Assembly (NCBI RefSeq): GCF_965139615.1 | Contig: NZ_CBCSIQ010000020.1 | Location: 1-64,000, forward strand | Source: Kerstersia similis | GTDB lineage: Bacteria; Pseudomonadota; Gammaproteobacteria; Burkholderiales; Burkholderiaceae_B | Reading direction: 5' to 3' | Length of the DNA stretch: 64,000 nt | Shown here: positions 51,008-60,251 of the stretch, piece by piece | Layout of the letters: each line of letters opens with the position of its first letter | Position numbering within the stretch: position 1 is the stretch's first letter | Position numbers and translations under genes: made by a program | Notes under the pieces: generated by a model | Database searches by the model: none | What the model was told of the DNA's origin: nothing | Seen by the model: only the letters and a program-made list of their open reading frames with translations

Positions 51008-53911
51008 TCAGGCAGCCAGTGCCTGCAACGCAAAAAATCGCCACAACGCCGCCGTCGTTTGCCATGACGAATCCCCGCCATGCCAGCCGGCCGCCGCCTT
51101 CAATGCGCGCCGCAGCGGTTCCGCGTGGCCGACATGCATGGCCTGCCACGCCACGGCGCCCACCTGCGCGGCCAGCAGGGCGCGTGTCAGCATGGCCTGC
51201 GTGCCATCCCCTTCCTGCCCCGTCGTCCCGGCATCCGCACTCCCTGCTGGCCCTGTCGCGCGCCCCAGCCCGCACCAGGCGGCCGGCATCGCGTCAAACG
51301 CCCGCCGCATGCGCTGCGCGTACATCCACCAGGCCGCCAGCCTGCCCGTATCCGCCTGGGAAGCGGGAACATTGGTTAGCACCAATTGCATCCCCATACC
51401 CATGCCCGCATTGCCGCTACCATTCTCATGACGCAATACCAGCAGGCGCACTCCCGGCTGCGCCAGCCAGAACAGGCCGCCCGCGCGCGCATCTGCCGGC
51501 GGCGCAGACACCGAACCCAGCACCTCTTCCACGCCCACGCTGGTTCCCCACCAGCCTGCCGCAGCTTCCTCCCAACCCGCGCTCAAACTCAGGCTCAAGG
51601 GCAGGCAAGTCAGGCGTTCCGCCCAGGCCGACAACGCGATCCCCGCAGCACGATCAGCCGCAGTTCGCCCCGCAGTTCGCCCCTCGGCTTCCCCCACAGT
51701 TTCCCCTTCAGTGAGCGCCTCCGTACCCACCGTCGCCCCCGCTTCGGCGCCGACGCCTGCGCCCGCCACGGCCGGATACACCCGCCAGCCGGGTTCGCAA
51801 GCCATCATCCAGAGGCTGTCCGCCGGCAGTGGTCCTGGCGGCGCGGCCGCCTCCAGCATATGTACAAGCGGCGCCTGCGCCAACTCTCCTTGCAGCCAGC
51901 CCATGCGTTGCGCCAGCACAGCCTGGCGGGCTGAAGCCACGCTACCGGCCATGTGCTCTGCCGCCGCTCCGGTGGCCCCTGCCAAGGCTGCGCCATGATG
52001 ATGGGCATCAGCCTCGTCCAGCAGGCTGACCCGCCCAAACGGACTGACCAGCGCCGGCAGCGGCGCGGCCAGCAAGTGCCCTCTATCGCTGCCCAGCAGC
52101 ACGCCTTCAAGCGTCGTGCGCGGCAGGTCCGGCGCCAGCGCGACCTGACCATGGATGGCCAGCAAGCTGCGATCACAGCTCGTGACCCAGGCATCCCTGG
52201 CCGCCCGCGTCCAGCTGCCCGCCTGCGCCAAGGGCGGCAAGATCGCTGCCCTGGCGTCTGCCGGCGCCAGCCCGGCCCATTGTTTCCAGGCAGCGTACGC
52301 CAGCCGGCAGGACGGATCCGCCTGCAGCCAGGCGGCGCCTGCCGCAAAAGCCGCAACGCCTGCGGTACTATCGGCCGCCGCCGAGTGCTCCGGTTCCGCC
52401 CCATTCTGTAGCAGCCACGGCAGGCACTGCTGCCCCAACGCCTGCGCGGGTTGCCGCGCCATTGCCGAGAGCGGCACTGAAGCCTGAGCGGCAGCCGGCA
52501 CGGACGCCTGCACTTGCGCCTGTCCCGAGGCCTGTGCCTGCGCGTGGCTCAGCAAGGCCGCCAAGCCCGCCTCGTCCGGCGCATACAGGCCACTGCCGCC
52601 ACCCGCCGGATGCAAAGCGCCGTCCACCAGGCGTTCCGCCACAGGCAAGGCCAGGTCTTCCGGCACTTTCTGTCCATGCGTGACATAGTGCACGGTCAGT
52701 TCATGCCGGATGGCCGCATCCAGCACTGTTGCGCTGCGCGACGCTTCATCCAGCTTGGTAATGATGCAACCCGCCAAGGCATCGCCCGCCGCATACGCCT
52801 GCACGACCTCTTCCAGCGTCTCGCCCTGCCCGGCGGCATTGAGCACCAGCACGCGCCGAACCGGCGCGCCGGTCTGGCGCAGCAGTGCAAGCTGGCTTGC
52901 CACCTTGCGGTCGCGCTGGCTCAGCCCGATGTTGTCCACCAGAATGATGCGCTTGTCAGACAGACGCTTGAGCAGGCTTTTCAGGTCAGCGTCGGCCCGC
53001 AAGGGATAGACCGGCACGCCCATCATGCGCCCGAACGTCTGCAGTTGCTCCTGTGCCGCAATGCGATAGCTGTCCGCCGTGATCAGCGCCAGGCTGCCGC
53101 GCCCGTGCAGCGCCACACAGCGCGCCGCCAGCTTGGCGATCGTGGTTGTCTTGCCCACGCCCGTCGGCCCGACCAGCGCAATCACCCCGGCATCAACCAG
53201 CAATTCCTGCCCGGCAGAAGCCGCCATCACACGCTCGATCAGAGCGCTGCGCAACCACAGGCGCAAGGCATGGGCATCCGCCGCCTGTGGCGCCTGTTCC
53301 AGCAAGACACGCGCCAGCGTGGCGCTGAACCCCGCTGCCAGCAACTCGCCAAACAGTCTGGCCTTGGCCGATGAGGCCTGCAGGGTCTGGCCCCAGAGCA
53401 GGCCGTCCAGGCGTTGCGCCATTTCCCCCTGGAAGTTGGCCAGGCGCGCCTCCATTGCCAGACTGGCCGAAGACGCCGCCGCAGGCCCGGACTGGTCTGC
53501 CGACGCCGCTTGCCCGCCGGGCATTGCAGGCGCAGACTCGGCCGCGCCCGGCGCCATGGGCGCAGTGGCGGCCTCTGCCTTTGCCACCCGCTCCGGCGCC
53601 GCAACCATACCGGCTGTCCCTGCCCTGGACGCCATCGACGCCGCAGGCGCTGACGGAGCCGGCGCCAATCGGGCATGGTTTGCGGCTGCCGGCGGCGCAG
53701 GGCGCGCGGGCGACACAGGGGCCACAGGAGGCACGGGAGGCGCCATGTCATTGAAATCGGCGCTCAGGCTGCGCGGATCGGCCGCCATGACCTCGATCTG
53801 GCCGTCCTCCAGACGCCGGTTGGAAATAATCAGGGCCTCGGAGCCGAGCAGCTGCCGCACCTGATCAAGCACCTCCCGGTTGCTGGCGCCTACGAACTTC
53901 AGGATCTTCAT
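51008..53911 (-). CDS. flhF: Flagellar SRP-family GTPase FlhF with very long C-terminal extension
   Basis: 967 residues, about twice the usual FlhF. The N-terminal B region (MKILKFVGASNREVLDQVRQLLGSEALIISNR) and Pro/Ala-rich linker are followed by N and G domains: P-loop GPTGVGKTT (248-256), LITADSYRIAAQEQL (276-290), G3 region VDNIGLSQRDR (325-335) where SRP GTPases normally have DTxG, and G4 TKLDEASRSA (385-394). The G domain ends near 435. The remaining 530 or so residues are Ala/Gly/Trp-rich and carry no domain I recognise. The ATG overlaps the flhA stop. No flhG/fleN follows. FlhF usually positions flagella and targets early basal-body parts. Confidence 0.93.
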   Translation of the reverse strand: MKILKFVGASNREVLDQVRQLLGSEALIISNRRLEDGQIEVMAADPRSLSADFNDMAPPVPPVAPVSPARPAPPAAANHARLAPAPSAPAASMASRAGTAGMVAAPERVAKAEAATAPMAPGAAESAPAMPGGQAASADQSGPAAASSASLAMEARLANFQGEMAQRLDGLLWGQTLQASSAKARLFGELLAAGFSATLARVLLEQAPQAADAHALRLWLRSALIERVMAASAGQELLVDAGVIALVGPTGVGKTTTIAKLAARCVALHGRGSLALITADSYRIAAQEQLQTFGRMMGVPVYPLRADADLKSLLKRLSDKRIILVDNIGLSQRDRKVASQLALLRQTGAPVRRVLVLNAAGQGETLEEVVQAYAAGDALAGCIITKLDEASRSATVLDAAIRHELTVHYVTHGQKVPEDLALPVAERLVDGALHPAGGGSGLYAPDEAGLAALLSHAQAQASGQAQVQASVPAAAQASVPLSAMARQPAQALGQQCLPWLLQNGAEPEHSAAADSTAGVAAFAAGAAWLQADPSCRLAYAAWKQWAGLAPADARAAILPPLAQAGSWTRAARDAWVTSCDRSLLAIHGQVALAPDLPRTTLEGVLLGSDRGHLLAAPLPALVSPFGRVSLLDEADAHHHGAALAGATGAAAEHMAGSVASARQAVLAQRMGWLQGELAQAPLVHMLEAAAPPGPLPADSLWMMACEPGWRVYPAVAGAGVGAEAGATVGTEALTEGETVGEAEGRTAGRTAADRAAGIALSAWAERLTCLPLSLSLSAGWEEAAAGWWGTSVGVEEVLGSVSAPPADARAGGLFWLAQPGVRLLVLRHENGSGNAGMGMGMQLVLTNVPASQADTGRLAAWWMYAQRMRRAFDAMPAAWCGLGRATGPAGSADAGTTGQEGDGTQAMLTRALLAAQVGAVAWQAMHVGHAEPLRRALKAAAGWHGGDSSWQTTAALWRFFALQALAA

Positions 53912-56013
53912 ACTGCATTACCTATCAGGCTGGTGACGTGGACGCGATGGTCACCCGGAATTTCAGTGTTGGCCATGACCACGATCTGCGGAATATGGCT
54001 GCGCAGAAAACGCGACAGGCTCGGCCGCAAGGCCGATGCCACCAGCAGCACAGGCGCATCGCCATTGTCTTCCTGGCGCACGACGGCCTGCTGTGCCTCG
54101 CGCAGCAGGGTATCGGCCAGGCCCGGCTCCAGCGCGCCGCTGGTGGACAAGGCCTGGGTCAGCACCCGTTCGAGCCGGCTTTCCAGACCGATCACCCGCA
54201 ATTCAGTGGTATTGCCGAACCATTGCTGCACCAGCAAGCGCCCCAGCGTCTGGCGGACATGCGCCAGCAAGGCGCCGGCATCCGGGCCGCCCGGCTGCGC
54301 AGCCAGCCGGGGCGCCCATTCGGCCAGCGTGTCCAGGATGGTGCGCATATCCCGGATAGGCACCTCTTCTTCCAGCAATCCCTGCAAGACTTGCCGCAGC
54401 AAGGTCAGCGGCACCACCTTGGGCACCAGGTCGCCGACAAGCTTGGGTGCCTCGCGGCCAATACGATCCAACAGTTCCTGCACTTCCTGGCTGCCCAGCA
54501 ATGCAGCGCCATGGCGATGCAGCAAATGGTTGATATGGGTGGCGATCACCGTGCCAGGGTCCACCACCGTATAGCCCGCTGCCTGCGCGCGCTCGCGCTG
54601 CGCCAGTTCGATCCAGAACGCGGGCAGCCCGAAGGCGGGGTCCGTCGTGGGTATCCCTTCAATGGCCGTGCTGTCCAGGCCGCCCGGATCAATCGCCAGC
54701 CAGCGCTCGGGCATGGCCGCCCCCCGGCCAATTTCCACGCCGGACAGCAGAATGCGGTACTCGCCTGGCTGCAATTCCAGGTTGTCGCGGATATGCACGA
54801 CAGGCGGCAAAAAGCCGACTTCCTGGGCAAATTTCTTGCGCAAACTGCGGATACGCAGCAGGAGTTCGCCCCCCTGCACGTGATCCACCAAGGGAATGAG
54901 GCGATACCCCACTTCCAGGCCCAGCGGATCCACCAGCGTCACATCCTCCCAACTGGCTTCCTGCTCCGCTTCGGCAACTGCTGCCGCTGGCGGCTGCTCG
55001 GCCTGCGCCTGTTGCCGGGCTTGCGCCTGGCGTTGCAGCTGCACCCAGCCGCATGCGCCCAGCACGATCGCCAGCGACAGAAACACCAGATGCGGCATAT
55101 TGGGAATCAGGCCGATCAGCGTCAGCACGCCCGCCGCCAGGAACAACACGTTGGGATTGGCGAACAACTGGCTGGTCACCTGCTGGCCAATATCTTCGCC
55201 CGTGACCACCCGCGACACCACGACACCCGCAGCCGTGGAAATGACCAGCGCCGGGATCTGCGACACCAAGCCATCCCCGATGGTCAGCAGGGTATAGACC
55301 CGGCCCGCATCGCCAAACGACATATCGTGCTGCGCCACCCCGACGATCAGCCCGCCCACAATGCTGATGACCATGATCAGCAGGCCCGCCACCGCATCGC
55401 CGCGCACGAATTTGCTGGCCCCATCCATGGCGCCATAGAACTCCGCCTCCTGGGCCACGGCGCCACGTCGCCGGCGCGCCTCTTCCTCACCGATCAGCCC
55501 GGCATTCAGGTCGGCGTCGATCGCCATCTGCTTGCCCGGCATGGCATCCAGGGTGAAACGCGCCCCGACTTCTGCAATCCGGCCTGCGCCCTTGGTGATC
55601 ACCATGAAGTTGATGATGACCAGAATGATGAATACCACCAGGCCGACCGCGAAATTCCCGCCCACCAGAAACTGCCCGAACGCCTCGATGACCTTGCCTG
55701 CGGCATCCTGCCCGGTATGGCCATGCAGGAGCACCACGCGTGTCGAGGCCACATTGAGCGACAGGCGAAACAGCGTGGCAAACAACAAGACGGCAGGGAA
55801 GGCTGCAAAATCCAGCGGTTTCTGGGTGAACATCACCACCAGCATGATGATGATGGCCAAGGCAATATTGAAGGTGAACAGCAGATCCAGCAGCACCGGC
55901 GGCAGCGGCAGCACCAGCATGCCCAGCACGAACATGATGAGGATCGGGCCAACCAGCAACCGGGGATTGCCGCCAGTCACGCGCCGCAAATGATTCAACA
56001 GGCCGGCATTCAT
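53908..56013 (-). CDS. flhA: Flagellar export gate protein FlhA
   Basis: 701 residues, typical. Eight N-terminal membrane segments (about 20-330) include the FHIPEP-family stretch LFRLSLNVASTRVVLLHG and the charged loop GKQMAIDADLNAGLIGEEEARRRR; the large C-terminal cytoplasmic domain binds export chaperones. ATGA overlap with flhB upstream and a four-base overlap with flhF downstream. Confidence 0.97.
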   Translation of the reverse strand: MNAGLLNHLRRVTGGNPRLLVGPILIMFVLGMLVLPLPPVLLDLLFTFNIALAIIIMLVVMFTQKPLDFAAFPAVLLFATLFRLSLNVASTRVVLLHGHTGQDAAGKVIEAFGQFLVGGNFAVGLVVFIILVIINFMVITKGAGRIAEVGARFTLDAMPGKQMAIDADLNAGLIGEEEARRRRGAVAQEAEFYGAMDGASKFVRGDAVAGLLIMVISIVGGLIVGVAQHDMSFGDAGRVYTLLTIGDGLVSQIPALVISTAAGVVVSRVVTGEDIGQQVTSQLFANPNVLFLAAGVLTLIGLIPNMPHLVFLSLAIVLGACGWVQLQRQAQARQQAQAEQPPAAAVAEAEQEASWEDVTLVDPLGLEVGYRLIPLVDHVQGGELLLRIRSLRKKFAQEVGFLPPVVHIRDNLELQPGEYRILLSGVEIGRGAAMPERWLAIDPGGLDSTAIEGIPTTDPAFGLPAFWIELAQRERAQAAGYTVVDPGTVIATHINHLLHRHGAALLGSQEVQELLDRIGREAPKLVGDLVPKVVPLTLLRQVLQGLLEEEVPIRDMRTILDTLAEWAPRLAAQPGGPDAGALLAHVRQTLGRLLVQQWFGNTTELRVIGLESRLERVLTQALSTSGALEPGLADTLLREAQQAVVRQEDNGDAPVLLVASALRPSLSRFLRSHIPQIVVMANTEIPGDHRVHVTSLIGNAV

Positions 56014-57164
56014 GCCACACCCCGCTTGCCCGACCGGACATCAAAGCCTTCAGGGATGGCAAGCCCCTCCGGCGCAACCGGTTCGACGCCCATCCCGGAC
56101 GCTTTCCAGGCGCGCAGCCGGAAGACCCAGGCCAGCACTTCGGCCACAGCGGCATACAGTTCGATGGGAATTTCCTGCTCCAATTCAACGTGATGATGCA
56201 AGGCCCGCGCCAAGGGCGGCGCCTGCAGCAAAGGTACACCATGCTCCGCTGCCAGCGCGCGGATACGTGCGGCCACCAGGCCACTGCCTTTGGCCACCAC
56301 TCGTGGGGCACCGCCCTTGCCTTCCTCGTAGCGCAAGGCCACGGCGTAATGCGTGGGGTTGGTGACCACCACATCGGCCTGCGGCACATTCGCCATCATG
56401 CGCCGGCGTGCCATGCTGCGCTGCAGTTGGCGCAGCCTGCCCTTGACGTGCGGATCGCCCTCGCTTTCCTTGTGTTCCTGCTTCATATCCTGGCGCGACA
56501 TCCTGAGTTTTTTCAAATGGCTGAATATCTGCCAGGGCACATCCAGCAGCACAATGAAGAGCAAGGCGGCAATGATGGTGACGCATACCCGCGCTACCAT
56601 ACCCAGCGCTTCCGCCAGCGCAGCGGCAACCGGTACGTTCAGCAAAGCCAGGATGGTGTCGCGGCGCGTCCAGATCGCCCAGGCGGCCACCCCGCCGATC
56701 AACAGGGATTTGGCCAGCGCCTTGATCAGTTCAATCAAGGTTTGAGCCGAAAACATGCGCTTCATGCCCTTGAGCGCATTGAGCCGCTCCATCTTGGGCG
56801 CCAGGCTTTTGGACGACAGCAACAACCCGCCCAGCAGCACCGAACCGGCCAGCGCTGCCACCAGCAGCACGGCGAACAAGGGCATCAGGCCCAGCAGGAC
56901 TTCCCCCGCAGATGCCGCGTTTTGCGCCAGCATCTGCGTTTCATCCATGGCGACCGTCCGGCTGAAGCCCAGGCTGCGGTGCAACATGCCGCCGATTTTC
57001 TCGTACAGCAGCATGGCGCTCAGCCACAAGCCGGCCATGCCACCCGCCAGTATCAGAAACGTGGACAGCTCGCGCGAACGCGCCACCTGCCCCTCTTCCC
57101 GCGCTTGTTCAAGCCGCCGGGGCGAGGCAGGTTCGGTTTTCTCCAGATCGCTATCGTCAGCCAC
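56010..57164 (-). CDS. flhB: Flagellar export switch protein FlhB
   Basis: 384 residues from a GTG start. Four membrane segments precede the cytoplasmic domain with the autocleavage motif NPTH at 269-272, as in Salmonella numbering. The N-terminus DSDLEKTEPASPRRLEQAREEGQVARSRELSTF is standard, which rules out the 40 further upstream codons of the open frame. An 8-bp stem (GCCAGGCG 57245-57252 / CGCCTGGC 57267-57274) lies in the gap to cheZ. FlhB switches substrate specificity together with FliK. Confidence 0.96.
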   Translation of the reverse strand: MADDSDLEKTEPASPRRLEQAREEGQVARSRELSTFLILAGGMAGLWLSAMLLYEKIGGMLHRSLGFSRTVAMDETQMLAQNAASAGEVLLGLMPLFAVLLVAALAGSVLLGGLLLSSKSLAPKMERLNALKGMKRMFSAQTLIELIKALAKSLLIGGVAAWAIWTRRDTILALLNVPVAAALAEALGMVARVCVTIIAALLFIVLLDVPWQIFSHLKKLRMSRQDMKQEHKESEGDPHVKGRLRQLQRSMARRRMMANVPQADVVVTNPTHYAVALRYEEGKGGAPRVVAKGSGLVAARIRALAAEHGVPLLQAPPLARALHHHVELEQEIPIELYAAVAEVLAWVFRLRAWKASGMGVEPVAPEGLAIPEGFDVRSGKRGVA

Positions 57165-57325
57165 GGCCCGCCCCCGGCATCGACGGCCGGAACGGCACAC
57201 GCCTCCCCGCCCTGCCCGCCATGGCAAACCCGCCTGCCCGCCGCGCCAGGCGGAACGCAGGCAAAACGCCTGGCCGCCCGTCATGGGCCATCCGCAACAA
57301 ATGCAACGACGGCAGCAAAAACGGC

Positions 57326-58006
57326 CTACAAGCCCAGTTCCGACAGCAAATCATCAACCTGATCCTGGCTGGACACGATATCCGTCCGGCCTTCGACACG
57401 TACCTGTGGCCCATTGAGCAGGCTGTCATCCTCGTCACGCTTTTCCTGCGGTACATGATCCAGCAGCACCTGCAACAGCTCCTTCTCGAAGCTGCTGATC
57501 AGGTCGGTCAGTTTCATGATGACCTGGCCGGTCAGATCCTGAAAATCCTGCGCCATCATGATGTCCAGCAAATGCTGATGCGTGGCGTCGGTCTGCTGAA
57601 CCGTGCGCTGCAGATAGGCGCAGGTATCCGCACGCAGATCCTCATCCTCATAGGCCGCCGCGCCTGCTCCCGGCGTACCCTGCGGCGCCAGCCTCTGCCA
57701 ACGCGCCAGCAAATCCCGGGCCCCCTGGCCGATCTCATTTTGCAGCGGCTGGGCCTGCTCGGTAGCGGCCAGCACGCGCGTTGCGGCCTGCTCTGTCATA
57801 TTGGCGACGTAGCGCAGTCGATCCCGCGTATCAGGAATGACCTCGGCCGCATCGCGTATTTTCTGATCCAGGCCCAGTTCCCGCATGCTGTTCTGCAGCA
57901 GGCGGGTCAAACGCGCCACGCGTATGAGCAAATCCCCGCTGCCTGCCTGCGCAGACGCCCCTTGGCTGTGTCGTGCATCCATCAGCTTGGCTCCGGCAAT
58001 GCTCAC
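57326..58006 (-). CDS. cheZ: Protein phosphatase CheZ
   Basis: 226 residues. The catalytic-region signature HLLDIMMAQDFQDLTGQVIMKL, including the Gln of the active site, and the C-terminal CheY-binding peptide (QDQVDDLLSELGL) are intact. The start is a GTG overlapping the cheY stop (GTGA). It dephosphorylates CheY-P. Confidence 0.96.
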   Translation of the reverse strand: MSIAGAKLMDARHSQGASAQAGSGDLLIRVARLTRLLQNSMRELGLDQKIRDAAEVIPDTRDRLRYVANMTEQAATRVLAATEQAQPLQNEIGQGARDLLARWQRLAPQGTPGAGAAAYEDEDLRADTCAYLQRTVQQTDATHQHLLDIMMAQDFQDLTGQVIMKLTDLISSFEKELLQVLLDHVPQEKRDEDDSLLNGPQVRVEGRTDIVSSQDQVDDLLSELGL

Positions 58007-58389
58007 TGCGCCATTTTTTCGAAAATCTTGTTCAGCTTTTCTTCCAGCGTGGCCGCTGTAAACGGCTTGACCACATAGCCGCTGGCGCCCGCCTGAGCTG
58101 CCGCGATGATGTTTTCCTTCTTCGCTTCCGCCGTCACCATCAGCACGGGCAACGTTTTCATGGCCTCATCGGCGCGTATGGTCTTGAGCAGGGTCAGGCC
58201 ATCCATATTGGGCATGTTCCAGTCGGAAATCACAAAGCGGAAGTTGCCTTTTTTCAGCATGTCCATGGCCATGGCGCCATCTTCCGCCTCTTCGACGTTC
58301 TCGAAACCCAGCTCCTTGAGCAGATTGCGCACAATGCGGCGCATGGTCGGAAAATCATCCACCACCAGAATTCTCAGACTCTTGTCCAT
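58003..58389 (-). CDS. cheY: Chemotaxis response regulator CheY
   Basis: 128 residues, single receiver domain. Acidic pair D11/D12, phospho-acceptor D56 (in ISDWNMPNMDG), T86 and K108 are all present. It binds FliM when phosphorylated and changes rotation direction. Confidence 0.98.
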   Translation of the reverse strand: MDKSLRILVVDDFPTMRRIVRNLLKELGFENVEEAEDGAMAMDMLKKGNFRFVISDWNMPNMDGLTLLKTIRADEAMKTLPVLMVTAEAKKENIIAAAQAGASGYVVKPFTAATLEEKLNKIFEKMAQ

Positions 58390-58445
58390 GAACCGAAACC
58401 CCTATCCAATCATTGAAAAATAATATTCAGTCCTGCGCCAGCCGT

Positions 58446-59576
58446 TCAGATACGACTGACCCGGGCGCCCAGCTTTTCCTGTATGGCTGCGCCAATCTGC
58501 GCCAGCGGCACGATCTGCTCCACCGCGCCGGCCTGCACCGCTTCGCGTGGCATGCCATAGACCACGCAGCTGCTTTCATCCTGGGCCAGGGTATGCGCGC
58601 CAGCGCGGCGCATGGCCAGCATGCCGGCCGCGCCATCCTTGCCCATGCCGGTCAGGATCACGCCTATCGCATTCCGACCGGCCACGGCAGCTGCCGAATG
58701 GAACAGCACATCCACAGACGGGCGGTGACGGTTGACGGGCGCACTTGCCTCCAGCTCGATCACGTAATTCGCCCCGCTGCGGGCCAGCCGCAGATGCTGC
58801 TCGCCACCCGGCGCCAGATAGACATGCCCAGGCAGCACGCGCTCGCCATCACGCGCCTCGCTGACCGTCAGGGCGCACAGGCTATTGAGCCGTTGCGCAA
58901 ACGAACGGGTAAAACCTGCCGGCATATGCTGGGTGATCAGCATGCCGGGCATGTCCGGCGGCAAGGTTTCCAGCACTTGCTTGATGGCCTCGGTGCCGCC
59001 CGTCGAAGCGCCGATCACCACGATCTTTTCGGTTCCGGTAAACGGCACCCTGGGCGCCTGCGCCACGAATGTCGCGCCTGCGGCGGTGGCTGAGTTGGCG
59101 ACTGCCATGGCCGCCTGCCCGGCTCCCGGCCTCAGGCTGGCAGCGGCGGCGCCATGGCCGCGGCGCTTCACGCGCGCCATGGCGGCAGCCCGGATCTTGT
59201 CGGCGATCAGGTCGCTGTATTCACGCAGGCCATCACGAATTCCCATCCTGGGCTTGGTCACGAAATCGACCGCCCCCAGTTCCAGGGCCCGCAGCGTGAC
59301 TTCGCCGCCGCATTCCGTCAGTGACGACACCATCAACACCGGCATGGGGCGCAAACGCATCAGCTTTTCCAGGAAATCCAGGCCATCCATGCGCGGCATT
59401 TCCACATCCAGCGTCAGCACATCCGGGTCGTGCTGCTTGATCAGTTCGCGCGCAACGTAGGGATCCGGCGCCACTGCCACCACTTCCATATCGTCGTGGC
59501 TATTGATGATTTCCGTCATCAGGCCACGAACCAGCGCCGAATCATCGACGCACAGCACGCGTATTTTTTCTTTCAT
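58446..59576 (-). CDS. cheB: Chemoreceptor glutamate methylesterase/deamidase CheB
   Basis: 376 residues. Receiver domain with D10/D11-type acidic pair and phospho-acceptor D57; linker about 130-180; methylesterase domain with catalytic triad S191 (GASTGGT), H217 (TQHMPAGF) and D314 (TGMGKDGA). It demethylates receptors upon phosphorylation by CheA. ATGA overlap with cheD. Confidence 0.97.
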   Translation of the reverse strand: MKEKIRVLCVDDSALVRGLMTEIINSHDDMEVVAVAPDPYVARELIKQHDPDVLTLDVEMPRMDGLDFLEKLMRLRPMPVLMVSSLTECGGEVTLRALELGAVDFVTKPRMGIRDGLREYSDLIADKIRAAAMARVKRRGHGAAAASLRPGAGQAAMAVANSATAAGATFVAQAPRVPFTGTEKIVVIGASTGGTEAIKQVLETLPPDMPGMLITQHMPAGFTRSFAQRLNSLCALTVSEARDGERVLPGHVYLAPGGEQHLRLARSGANYVIELEASAPVNRHRPSVDVLFHSAAAVAGRNAIGVILTGMGKDGAAGMLAMRRAGAHTLAQDESSCVVYGMPREAVQAGAVEQIVPLAQIGAAIQEKLGARVSRI

Positions 59577-60250
59577 TGCCTGTCCTGCCCGCTTGTCCCA
59601 TCCAAGGCGCCGCCCGGCGGCACGGCTACCTCGACCCGCGCCGTGGCGGCCCAGGCCTGGGCCGCCCGTTCGCCGGCATCCGGCTGCTGGCCGCCAAAAC
59701 GCCGAACCCTGGTCAAGCCGGTCGCGGGGAAAAAATTCACCCGTCGGGCCCGGATGCCCCCCAGATCCTGCGCCAGCACGGGAATCTCGGCCTGCTCCAG
59801 ATAATCCAATACAAAACTGGCATTGCTGGCGCCTACCGCCAGGCGGCTCATCCCTGCCAACACCGCACCGCCGCCAAACACCTTGGCCTGCAGGTGCTGC
59901 CGCCGGGCGCCAGCCTTGAGCAGTTCGTCAATCAGCGTATCCATGGCATGCAGTCCATAGCGCATGCGCCCTGCCGGGGCCTGCACGCCTGCCGGCGCAG
60001 CACCGGGCAGCACGAAATGATTCATGCCGCCGACACCACTGTTGCCATCGCGCACGCAGGCCGCCACGCAAGAACCCAGCACAGTCGTCAACATGAGTGC
60101 CGCCCCGGCAGGTGCGACGTAATACTCATTGGGCAGCACTTTGACGGCCTGGCATTGCGCGCCCTGGTCGAAATAGTGAATGGATGCCTGTAAGGATGGC
60201 TGGGTGGCGGCCTGCCCGCCGCCCTGCTCATGGGCCGGTAACTGACTCAT
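59573..60250 (-). CDS. cheD: Chemoreceptor glutamine deamidase CheD
   Basis: 225 residues. The catalytic Cys (C61, in VLGSCVAAC) and His (H78, in GGMNHFVLPG) of the CheD family are present, with the RYGLHAMDTLIDELLKAGARR and LQAKVFGGGAVL stretches. About 25 extra residues precede the core. The ATG at 60250 was chosen because upstream codons lie inside cheR. It lies one base after the cheR stop and overlaps cheB. Confidence 0.95.
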   Translation of the reverse strand: MSQLPAHEQGGGQAATQPSLQASIHYFDQGAQCQAVKVLPNEYYVAPAGAALMLTTVLGSCVAACVRDGNSGVGGMNHFVLPGAAPAGVQAPAGRMRYGLHAMDTLIDELLKAGARRQHLQAKVFGGGAVLAGMSRLAVGASNASFVLDYLEQAEIPVLAQDLGGIRARRVNFFPATGLTRVRRFGGQQPDAGERAAQAWAATARVEVAVPPGGALDGTSGQDRQ

Positions 60251-60251
60251 G

